Below are positions 1 to 5,308 of a stretch of DNA of 5,359 nt, piece by piece. Position numbers and translations under genes: made by a program. This DNA comes from CAZKYP01 sp964556885. GTDB lineage: Bacteria; Planctomycetota; Phycisphaerae; Sedimentisphaerales; Anaerobacaceae. Every line of letters starts with the position of its first letter. Position 1 is the first letter of the stretch. The DNA is taken from positions 1-5,359 of the forward strand of contig CAZKYP010000224.1 of the NCBI GenBank assembly GCA_964556885.1, read 5' to 3'. The notes under the pieces were generated by a model that saw nothing but the letters and a program-made list of their open reading frames with translations, was not told the DNA's origin and ran no database searches.

Positions 1-674
1 AGAGCGGCCTTTTGCTCGGCTTCTTTTTTGTTCGTACCCCATGCACTCGGGAAGTGGCGGTCCGCTATAACGGCCTCAAGCTCGAAACATTTGTTGTGGT
101 CCGGGCCTTTTTCATCGAGCAGCGGGTAGATGGGCGTGGCGTTGAACTGCTCCTGCGCGTACTGCTGGAGCAGGGATTTGTAATTGCCGTGGACCTGTTC
201 GGCGTTGGCCCTGTTGATTAAAGACCCGAAGTTTTTCAGGATGAAATTACGGGCCGCATCGAATCCACCGTCAAGATATATCGCGGCGATAATTGCCTCC
301 AGCACCCCGGCGGCGAGTGAGCCGGACAAGGCCCTGCTGGAGACCATGCCCTTGCCGACCTTGAGCACTTTATGCAAGCCGAGCTGGCGGGCGATTTTGG
401 CGCAGGTTTCACGCGAGACGAGCCTGCTTTTTATTTTTGTCAGGTCGCCTTCGAGATATTCCGAGAACCTTTCGAAAAGGGTCTGGCAGATAACCACGGC
501 CAGTACGGCGTCGCCGAGGAACTCAAGCCTTTCGTTGCTGCCAAGACGATTATCGACGGCGGATGAGTGTGTAAATGCTTTGGTCAAAATGTCTTTTTCG
601 GTGAATTTGTATTCCACAATCTGCTCTATCTGTTGCAGAATTTCTTCATTCATATCAATTAATACCTTGGGCAT
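1..674 (-). CDS. rnc: Ribonuclease III, 3' end cut by window edge
   Basis: Double-strand-specific endoribonuclease that processes rRNA precursors and structured mRNAs in the cytoplasm. I translated the minus strand from the ATG at 674: 224 codons are visible with no stop, and the frame leaves the window inside the C-terminal double-stranded-RNA-binding domain (from about residue 163, ending near KKEAEQKAA), so only a few residues are missing. The signature NERLEFLGDAVL lies at 47-58, giving E48, E51 and D55 as counterparts of E. coli E38, E41 and D45. E76 matches E65 and E126 matches the essential E117. The position matching the metal ligand D114 is glycine (G123, codon at 306-308). Start choice is uncertain: the ATG at 674 has no Shine-Dalgarno site, while the in-frame ATG at 653 has only a weak AAGG about 11 nt upstream; both fit family length. 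It is probably transcribed from the promoter at 942-970 through a long folded leader. Confidence 0.96.
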   Translation of the reverse strand, partial: MPKVLIDMNEEILQQIEQIVEYKFTEKDILTKAFTHSSAVDNRLGSNERLEFLGDAVLAVVICQTLFERFSEYLEGDLTKIKSRLVSRETCAKIARQLGLHKVLKVGKGMVSSRALSGSLAAGVLEAIIAAIYLDGGFDAARNFILKNFGSLINRANAEQVHGNYKSLLQQYAQEQFNATPIYPLLDEKGPDHNKCFELEAVIADRHFPSAWGTNKKEAEQKAA

Positions 675-689
675 TAAATAGTTTTTTTT

Positions 690-845
690 GAAGATCCCGC
701 GAGCAGAGTACGAACATCGCTATCCCGATTTACCGGGTGCGATCTTCGTAGTCGGCTCTCAGTTAGCACCGTAATACCCTGGGCATGCCTCACGGCAGGC
801 GTCCAGCCGTTAGGTGTCCCTTACTGGACTTACGGTAGAATCTCC
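690..845 (-). ncRNA. Structured RNA element in the rnc leader (unidentified)
   Basis: A 156-nt segment whose complementary blocks nest without conflict. Closing helix 838-845/690-697 (8 bp with two G-U pairs). Helix 830-836/768-774 (ACCGTAA with TTACGGT, perfect). Directly abutting it is 824-829/801-806 (GTCCAG with CTGGAC, perfect). Directly abutting that is a hairpin 797-800/787-790 (GCCT/AGGC). A long arm 739-758/701-720 pairs 17 of 20 positions and is capped by CCCG/CGGG at 724-737. The contiguous helix ends with no unpaired bases between them argue for a selected fold rather than chance. I assign the minus strand because a promoter lies just upstream on that strand and rnc starts 16 nt beyond the element. 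It shows no signature I recognise of RNase P RNA, tmRNA, SRP RNA, 6S RNA or a common riboswitch. It could be a regulatory leader, an RNase III target or an independent small RNA; the strand is not proven. Confidence 0.6.
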
Positions 846-941
846 AGAAAAACAGAAACTATGCGTCATTAAAGGTTCTTTTTGGCGGTTTTTTGTCTGT
901 TGAATCGACATTTTTCCGACAAATCCAAACTTACTGATAAT

Positions 942-970
942 ATTATATCAAAAAAGCGGCCGAAAGTAAA
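942..970 (-). promoter_or_regulatory. Sigma70-type promoter for rnc and its leader
   Basis: Read on the minus strand, a TTTACT -35 box (965-970) is separated by exactly 17 nt from a perfect TATAAT -10 box (942-947). Transcription would start near 935 and run about 260 nt, through the folded element, before the rnc start codon. It sits just past the end of the STAS gene, so rnc probably has its own transcript. Confidence 0.6.
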
Positions 971-999
971 GCCTCTTGTTTGTTTTCTCCGTATAAAAT

Positions 1000-1011
1000 C
1001 GGCCTTTGCCG
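1000..1011 (-). terminator. Possible weak terminator after the STAS gene
   Basis: On the minus strand, 6 nt after the TGA stop, CGGC-AAAG-GCCG forms a 4-bp hairpin with a four-base loop, followed by ATTTTAT. The stem is short and the T tract is broken, so termination would be leaky at best and read-through into the rnc leader is possible. Confidence 0.27.
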
Positions 1012-1017
1012 TCTTTA

Positions 1018-1353
1018 TCAGCTAACCATTTGCAGGCTTGCCAGGGCTACGAATTTGTCATCGGCGATCTCAAAGATTCCGTCAAGCCCGGTTACGGTAA
1101 AAATGCCCTTTGTTGCGGCGGCAACGCTGCAGAATACGAGCCTGTGCCCGCAGTCGCCCAGCATTTTACGCAACTTCAGCAGCTTCGAAAGGCTGGAAGA
1201 GGTTATTATATCAACGATTGAGAAATCGACAACGACGTCGCAATCACCTCTGTCACGCACCATTTCGGTGACCGTTTTAAGCTCGTCCCCCATTTCAGGT
1301 TCCTGGGGCAAGTCCACGAGAATAATATCTTCAGACCAATTTTGAATCCCCAT
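1018..1353 (-). CDS. STAS-domain protein (anti-sigma factor antagonist-like)
   Basis: A 111-residue, single-domain protein of the SpoIIAA/STAS type. Such proteins bind anti-sigma kinases or other partners and are usually switched by phosphorylation of a serine. The visible STAS pattern is a hydrophobic strand DVVVDFSIVDII (39-50), then TSSSLSKLLKL (51-61), which aligns with the DSSGLG loop and helix that carry the phospho-serine. A second helix follows, then the strand HRLVFCSV (70-77) and a C-terminal helix region. The acidic residue before the serines is replaced by T51 and the glycine by S54, while the serine pair (S52, S53) is kept. The start at 1353 is chosen because AAGGAG lies 7 nt upstream; a TTG at 1398 would add 15 residues but has no such support. 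No kinase or sigma-factor gene is adjacent, so its partner is unknown. Cytoplasmic by prediction. Confidence 0.88.
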   Translation of the reverse strand: MGIQNWSEDIILVDLPQEPEMGDELKTVTEMVRDRGDCDVVVDFSIVDIITSSSLSKLLKLRKMLGDCGHRLVFCSVAAATKGIFTVTGLDGIFEIADDKFVALASLQMVS

Positions 1354-1360
1354 TCTAAAT

Positions 1361-1366
1361 CTCCTT
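1361..1366 (-). promoter_or_regulatory. Shine-Dalgarno site fixing the STAS gene start
   Basis: AAGGAG on the minus strand, 7 nt from the ATG at 1353. This decides against the upstream TTG start at 1398. Confidence 0.8.
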
Positions 1367-1389
1367 TTTCTAACCAATACAGTTCTATC

Positions 1390-1408
1390 GATTCCCAAAC
1401 TTGGAATC
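1390..1408. repeat. Short inverted repeat upstream of the STAS gene
   Basis: GATTCC and GGAATC are exact inverted copies separated by 7 nt, 37-55 nt upstream of the STAS start codon. It could be an operator or a small leader hairpin. No convincing promoter pair was found next to it; the best candidate (TTAAAC and TATAAA, 16 nt apart on the minus strand further upstream) is weak. Confidence 0.3.
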
Positions 1409-1573
1409 CGGTTTATATTGAGTTTCCCTTTAAGTTTAAGTTATAGTATTTTATCGACAGAAGTACGGGTCGGGTTGAGTAAGAATTCGAATGGTTTTTT
1501 GAACTTCTTTGCCGGAACGGCCTATAAGATGCCGGATTTTCGGCCGCGAAGGTGTATGTGAAAATAAATCTGC

Positions 1574-1595
1574 TTAAGCGGGGATATCCGCTTAA
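1574..1595 (-). terminator. Hairpin downstream of the membrane-protein gene, probable terminator
   Basis: TTAAGCGG (1574-1581) and CCGCTTAA (1588-1595) form a perfect 8-bp stem with a 6-nt loop, 36 nt past the stop codon of the gene ending at 1632. On the minus strand it is followed by an AT-rich tail (ATTTATTTT begins a few bases later) rather than a clean T run. It may instead be a transcript-end stabiliser or a site between the two minus-strand genes. The rest of 1354-1631 shows no gene I can support. Confidence 0.45.
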
Positions 1596-1631
1596 ATATC
1601 TCCCCATGTTTATAAGTTTTTTTTGCTGGAT

Positions 1632-2006
1632 TTATGACCGGTTTTCCATTCTTTTTAGCTGGGTCATCATTTCATTAATACGCCACTCGATTGCCGACAG
1701 TATCCAGAATTTGAAGTGATTAACGCGCATCTGGACGTGTATCATGTAGATGATTTTTACTGACAGCATCACCGTTGTCAGCTCGACCATCAACAGCCGC
1801 AATTTCTCATCGGAGAATATCGAAATCACGCCGGCTATGATGATTATCACAATGAACAAAACGTTAATAAGCCTGGTGCGGAACTGCGGAACACCTCCGA
1901 TTTTTCCGACAATGGCCCTTACCCGCTCTTTTTCCTGCTCGAAATGGTCAAGTTCGGATTTAAGGTCACTTATTTCGTCCTTAAAATTTTCGTATTTGTT
2001 TTCCAT
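1632..2006 (-). CDS. Small two-pass membrane protein with N-terminal coiled coil (unknown function)
   Basis: A 124-residue protein I do not recognise. Residues 2-32 are highly charged with heptad-like hydrophobic spacing, suggesting a coiled coil. Residues 46-64 are a strong membrane helix containing the run FIVIIIIAGVISIF. Residues about 70-91 form a second helix, less certain because of E75 and K84. The C-terminal part (about 97-120) is amphipathic and basic. With two helices both ends would lie on the same face, most likely the cytoplasm. The start at 2006 is chosen because AAGGAG sits 5 nt upstream; a GTG two codons earlier overlaps that site. It is transcribed from its own promoter (2100-2128) and diverges from the fusion gene at 2555. 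No catalytic motif is visible. A link to the adjacent membrane enolase fusion is possible but rests only on position. Confidence 0.8.
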   Translation of the reverse strand: MENKYENFKDEISDLKSELDHFEQEKERVRAIVGKIGGVPQFRTRLINVLFIVIIIIAGVISIFSDEKLRLLMVELTTVMLSVKIIYMIHVQMRVNHFKFWILSAIEWRINEMMTQLKRMENRS

Positions 2007-2011
2007 GAGCA

Positions 2012-2017
2012 CTCCTT
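2012..2017 (-). promoter_or_regulatory. Shine-Dalgarno site fixing the membrane-protein start
   Basis: AAGGAG on the minus strand, 5 nt from the ATG at 2006. The alternative GTG start two codons upstream overlaps it and is therefore rejected. Confidence 0.75.
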
Positions 2018-2099
2018 AAACAAAAATTTTCATGCTGAGCAAGTTTCATCTATATCCTTATTTGTCCGTGCAATAGTCAAATTTCCGGATTTTCCCGTT

Positions 2100-2128
2100 A
2101 TCATAATCGGTTTAAGTTATCTATTCAA
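2100..2128 (-). promoter_or_regulatory. Sigma70-type promoter for the small membrane protein
   Basis: On the minus strand, TTGAAT (2123-2128) and TATGAT (2100-2105) are separated by 17 nt, matching the sigma70 consensus at 4 and 5 of 6 positions. Transcription would begin near 2093, giving a leader of about 87 nt before the ATG at 2006. Confidence 0.45.
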
Positions 2129-2467
2129 ATACTTCGGCATGTTTTCATTATCGGCAATTTGGCCGCTAATACCGTTGTGTGATCATTTGATATTTTTATT
2201 GACATAATCGGGCGGATATGGCAAACTTTCCGCGATTTTTGTAGGGGTGTTCCGATTAACGAAGTCGGGATAAGTTATTTAAAAAGGTCTCTGATGTAGA
2301 AAAGCTGCGTGAGAACATTATGACTGGACTTTGACACGGTGAAAGCGGTGTTCCTTCCATATTTGCCATTTCGTCCATGTCTGCGGCGTTGAAGTATGAT
2401 AAAGGCAAGTCAAATCACGGGCGATTTTGTGGAAGGAAACAGAACTTTTTGAAATTTTCTGTAAAAT

Positions 2468-2494
2468 CCCCGGCGTCTATTGTAGAATGCGGGG
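2468..2494 (+). promoter_or_regulatory. Imperfect palindrome overlapping a candidate -10 box for the fusion gene
   Basis: CCCCG (2468-2472) pairs with CGGGG (2490-2494), and inside them TCTA pairs with TAGA around a 3-nt loop. The right half contains TAGAAT (2483-2488), 5 of 6 to the -10 consensus, but the matching -35 (TGTAAA, 17 nt upstream) is poor. The arrangement could be an operator over a promoter or a hairpin in the leader. It ends 60 nt before the start codon. Confidence 0.28.
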
Positions 2495-2539
2495 CTATTG
2501 AAATAAGTGGCAGAATCAATAATGAAAGTTAAAAGTTAT

Positions 2540-2545
2540 AAGGAG
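2540..2545 (+). promoter_or_regulatory. Shine-Dalgarno site of the fusion gene
   Basis: AAGGAG, 9 nt before the ATG at 2555. It supports the first ATG over the in-frame ATG three codons later. Confidence 0.8.
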
Positions 2546-2554
2546 TAGTTTGGA

Positions 2555-5245
2555 ATGGCCAGAATGAAACAGATGATAACAAAAACAGGCAAAAATCTTA
2601 GCGGAGCGGCGGGATATCTGGAGCGCGGCTGGGTTATAGCGAACCACAAGCTCGTCTCGTTCCACGCCGCGTTTATTTCGTCAGTGCTCAGCCTTCCGGC
2701 GGCGGCGCTGGCAACTATAGCAGCTAATCCGGACGCCAACATAAAGATCGAGGTGTTGAAATTCATGTTCATGAGTTGGGAGACGGTTGTCTCTTTGATT
2801 ATTCTTTATTTGTCCTGGCATATCGGTATCGCTATCCACGAAATGGGCCACTTCCTGACGGCCGTCAAGCTCACAGCGTTGAACAAGGATTCCCAGGAAA
2901 AGGCCGACGCTGTCATCGAGAGCGGCGGCGGCAAATTCGGCTGGTATGCTCAAATGTTTCTGTTAATTCCCTGGGGCAAGTTCTACGGCGTTAAAAAAGA
3001 GAACGGCAACTTTGCTCCTGATGCTCCATACAATCTTGCAGTTGCGGCTTCGGCTCCTGTCTGGAGCGGTTATTTGGCCATGATTTTCCTGCCAATTGCA
3101 GCGGTTTGCATCGGTTTAGGATTAGTAGCAGCCCAGGATTGGCTTGTCTATATTGGTCGATTCTTCCTGGCTCCGGGTTGCGTTGGTATGCTTGACCGAC
3201 TTCTGGCTGACCCCGGTAAGCTCAGAGAATTCCGTGCCAGAGAGAAAGCTGCTGCTGAAGCTGCGGCCAGAGCTGCTGCGGCTGCTGCCGGCGATACATG
3301 GCTCAATAAGGTTGTCGGGGTTAAGAAGAAACTGCTGACTTCCAGAATACAGCAGGTCAATCTCAAAGACGGCACCAGAGTTACTGCACCGTGGCAATAT
3401 CGTAACTGTGCGATGGGCGGCCGTCACACCGAGAAGGAATATCCCGAAAGCAATATCAGTATGCAGGAAAGTATGTTCATGCCGCTTTCGGCCAAGACAT
3501 ACGAAGATGCCCAGGAAATGACTGTCAAGCTCCAGTACCGTCTGAAGGAAATCATCGAGTCGGCTCCGGGCGCCAAGGTTATGGGTGTTGGTCTTGAAGG
3601 TGGTATTGCTCCGTATATCGACAAGGAGCCGAGCGACAAGGTGCCGGAACAGAGAATGTGGCGTATGATGAAACAGGCCATTCTTGACTGCGAATATGTA
3701 CCCGGCGTGGATGTCGCGATTGCCCTGGATCCTGCGGCCTCCGAGCTGGAGAACTTGTACCGCGAGGAAACCGGCCAGATGGATTCGGTTGGAATGTACC
3801 GCTTCTGGCGTGACAAGAGTAAGCTCGATATGAGCCGCGATCAGATTCTCGAGCTTTACAAGGAGGCCATGGAAGCAGATATACCTGTGTTGTCAATCGA
3901 GGACGGCTTCGGCGAGCTCGACCATGAAGGCTGGAAGAACCTGATGAAGGAACTCGGTGACAAGATATTCATTATCGGTGACGACCTTGTCACGACAAAA
4001 GACTCGAACATTGAAAAGTGCGCCAGGAACGGCGAGATTAATGCGACGCTGATTAAGGCTAACCAGATTGGAACGCTTTCCGAGACGGTGCTGGCAATGC
4101 TGACATCGCTCGGTTATGGCGCAGAACTCGTTGTCTCGCACCGCTCCAAGAGCCCGAACGATCCGTTCGAGGCCGAAATTGCGACGGCGATGAACGCACT
4201 GGGCCTCAAGTGTGGCGGCGGCGCCAACACCGAAAGACTTCAGAAATACGGCCGCGTGATGGAGATTCTCGCACTCGCAAGGGCCAGTCAGAGAGAGATA
4301 ACGGACAAGGAGCGGAAAGAGGTCGAAGAGAACGTTAGGGAACTGGTTCGGATTCTAACCGGCAAGGAAGACGTCAGTATCATGCCTGATGCCGGTGAGA
4401 TTGATATAACAGGCCTGCTGATAAAGATGCTGGCAATCGAAGCGGTCAGCGGCACGGAAGAGGCGACCAACGCCGGTATTCCCACGGCGGCTGCAACGCT
4501 GTTCCTCGGTCGAACCGGAACCATCCGCTTCAAGGGCTCGACGCCGCTTGGAACATCGGCCGGTGTGGACGAGGCGATTCACTATGTAGACAGCATTATC
4601 GAGAAGTCCGAGACCACGAAAAAATATGCGGACCTGTTTAAGGACGCAGGCGACGGGACGCTTCGATTCAAGAAGGAAGTGAATCTTAATGCAGTCAAGG
4701 GCAAGAACGATGAAAAGCTGATGGCCCTCTGGCGTAAATCGAAACGCTATGACGGCAAGGGTTGTATGGACGCCGTTAAACACATTGAAACGGTATTAGC
4801 CGACGCGTTTGTGGGCAAACGACTGGTAAAGCTCGGTACGCTGCTCGATACGGACAAGGCGCTGCTGGGTCTGGAGTTGGAGCAGGCCGTCAAGTTCGGC
4901 AGGATTACACAAAGCGCATCCAAGGAAGAAAAGATTCAGGCCATGCAGCGAAAGGGCGTTTTGGGTATGAACGCCATCCTGTCGATGTCACTGGCTCTGG
5001 GTCGTGCGGTTGCGGCCAGCGAAAGCAAGGAGCTGTGGCAGCTTATTCGTGAGATGGCTGCTGAGACGATGGCCAAGTTCGTCGATGCGAACGCCAAGGG
5101 CAACAAGAAGAGCCTTGCAGACCTTAAGACGATGGACTTCGACGAATTGCAGAAGATATACCGTGAGACCGCCGCTGCGGCTATCAAGGACGGCAAGACG
5201 ATTTACGAATTGCTCAGAGCACAGTTGCCGGCCTACCCGGTCTAA
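2555..5245 (+). CDS. Membrane fusion: M50-like protease domain + circularly permuted enolase
   Basis: An 896-residue protein, about twice the usual enolase length. Residues about 30-218 form a polytopic membrane region (helices near 34-58, 75-103, 163-193, 196-216) with HEMGH at 95-99, the zinc motif of site-2-protease-like peptidases. Residues 219-250 are an Ala/Glu/Lys-rich helical linker. Residues about 268-575 are an enolase TIM barrel: GGRH (H291), MQES (E305), GLEGG (E348), ALDPAASE (D392), SIEDGF (E449), GDDL (D476/D477), IKANQIGT (K501), SHRS (H529) and LKCGG (K552). Residues about 615-835 match the enolase N-terminal capping domain (PLGTSAG with S668 as the E. coli Ser42 counterpart; RYDGKG; GMNAILSMSLALGRA), here after the barrel instead of before it. 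A helical tail closes the protein. Enolase interconverts 2-phosphoglycerate and phosphoenolpyruvate in glycolysis. Here that activity, if present, would be tethered to the inner membrane. The frame is open throughout and ends in a clear terminator, so it is a single-gene transcript. Confidence 0.95.
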   Translation: MARMKQMITKTGKNLSGAAGYLERGWVIANHKLVSFHAAFISSVLSLPAAALATIAANPDANIKIEVLKFMFMSWETVVSLIILYLSWHIGIAIHEMGHFLTAVKLTALNKDSQEKADAVIESGGGKFGWYAQMFLLIPWGKFYGVKKENGNFAPDAPYNLAVAASAPVWSGYLAMIFLPIAAVCIGLGLVAAQDWLVYIGRFFLAPGCVGMLDRLLADPGKLREFRAREKAAAEAAARAAAAAAGDTWLNKVVGVKKKLLTSRIQQVNLKDGTRVTAPWQYRNCAMGGRHTEKEYPESNISMQESMFMPLSAKTYEDAQEMTVKLQYRLKEIIESAPGAKVMGVGLEGGIAPYIDKEPSDKVPEQRMWRMMKQAILDCEYVPGVDVAIALDPAASELENLYREETGQMDSVGMYRFWRDKSKLDMSRDQILELYKEAMEADIPVLSIEDGFGELDHEGWKNLMKELGDKIFIIGDDLVTTKDSNIEKCARNGEINATLIKANQIGTLSETVLAMLTSLGYGAELVVSHRSKSPNDPFEAEIATAMNALGLKCGGGANTERLQKYGRVMEILALARASQREITDKERKEVEENVRELVRILTGKEDVSIMPDAGEIDITGLLIKMLAIEAVSGTEEATNAGIPTAAATLFLGRTGTIRFKGSTPLGTSAGVDEAIHYVDSIIEKSETTKKYADLFKDAGDGTLRFKKEVNLNAVKGKNDEKLMALWRKSKRYDGKGCMDAVKHIETVLADAFVGKRLVKLGTLLDTDKALLGLELEQAVKFGRITQSASKEEKIQAMQRKGVLGMNAILSMSLALGRAVAASESKELWQLIREMAAETMAKFVDANAKGNKKSLADLKTMDFDELQKIYRETAAAAIKDGKTIYELLRAQLPAYPV
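2642..3208 (+). other. Domain: site-2-protease-like membrane region
   Basis: Residues 30-218 of the fusion. HEMGH (H95, E96, H99) sits at the end of a hydrophobic helix, as in M50 peptidases. The second motif of that family, a conserved Asn-Pro...Leu-Asp-Gly segment in a later helix, is not cleanly present: the nearest candidate is LAPGCVGMLD, ending at D214, with different spacing and no following Gly. The domain may be a diverged protease, a metal-binding anchor or an inactive relative. Confidence 0.6.
3356..4279 (+). other. Domain: enolase TIM barrel (catalytic)
   Basis: Residues about 268-575. It begins with VTAPWQYRNCAMGGRH, matching the enolase segment that opens the barrel just after the capping domain (MPVPMMNIINGGEH in E. 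coli), and ends with LKCGGGANTERLQKYGRVMEI, the usual enolase C-terminus. Mg ligands (D392, E449, D476/D477) and the catalytic K501, plus H291, E305, E348, H529, R530 and K552, all have visible counterparts. One deviation is GLEGG in place of GDEGG. Confidence 0.9.
4397..5059 (+). other. Domain: enolase N-terminal capping domain, displaced to the C-terminal side
   Basis: Residues about 615-835. IPTAAATLFL matches the NPTVEAEVHL strand and PLGTSAGVDEA matches PSGASTGSREA, keeping the mobile-loop serine (S668). RYDGKGCMDAVKHIETVLADAFVGK matches [25 protein letters not shown] in spacing and pattern, and GMNAILSMSLALGRAVAAS matches GANAILAVSLANAKAAAAA. Compared with E. coli enolase there is an insertion of about 50 residues (about 677-730). 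The conserved Arg of SRGNPT is Ala (A640). Confidence 0.82.
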
Positions 5246-5273
5246 AAGAAGAGAATATCAAATGTCAATGATA

Positions 5274-5308
5274 GGGGCAGGCCCAGGTGTCTGCCCCCTT
5301 TTTATTTT
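5274..5308 (+). terminator. Rho-independent terminator of the fusion gene
   Basis: GGGGCAG (5274-5280) and CTGCCCC (5291-5297) form a perfect 7-bp stem with a 10-nt loop, followed by CTTTTTATTTT. It lies 28 nt after the TAA stop, which supports the gene ending here as a complete unit. The remaining bases to 5359 show no gene I can support. Confidence 0.9.

Larger units (their letters stand above)
2007..2554. other. Divergent intergenic region
   Basis: 548 bases between the diverging membrane-protein and fusion genes, with no coding frame I can support. It holds the minus-strand promoter at 2100-2128. Two perfect TTGACA hexamers occur on the plus strand (2199-2204 and 2331-2336), neither with a good -10 box at 16-18 nt. 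An 8-bp inverted pair TTCCTTCC (2351-2358) / GGAAGGAA (2431-2438) and an imperfect palindrome (2468-2494) lie closer to the fusion gene. The length suggests that the fusion gene has a long leader or is regulated, but I see no known riboswitch. Confidence 0.5.

Noticed and set aside
184..681. 165-codon open frame on the plus strand
   Set aside because: It is antisense to rnc, whose RNase III signature and conserved domains are unmistakable; the plus-strand product has no recognisable pattern.
690..845. Known housekeeping RNA (RNase P, tmRNA, SRP RNA, 6S RNA)
   Set aside because: None of the conserved cores I can recall is present, such as GAGGAAAGUCC of RNase P or the GGAAGGAAGCAG loop of SRP RNA; left as unidentified.
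1413..1607. 64-codon open frame on the minus strand
   Set aside because: No Shine-Dalgarno site, a composition unlike a folded protein, and it spans the hairpin at 1574-1595; treated as intergenic.
1944..2207. 87-codon plus-strand frame
   Set aside because: It runs antisense to the membrane-protein gene and then over its promoter; it has no ribosome site and an AT-driven Phe/Ile/Leu-rich composition.
2291..2320. CTGATG...GAAAAG resembling part of a hammerhead ribozyme core
   Set aside because: The rest of the core (CGAAA and a GUC/H cleavage site with flanking helices) is not found in the right arrangement.
2331..2359. Perfect TTGACA as the -35 of a plus-strand promoter
   Set aside because: No acceptable -10 hexamer lies 16-18 nt downstream.
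2555..5245. Two separate genes (protease and enolase) joined by a sequencing error
   Set aside because: The frame is continuous through the linker with no internal ribosome site, and an assembly error would not place the enolase capping domain after the barrel within the same frame and before one terminator.
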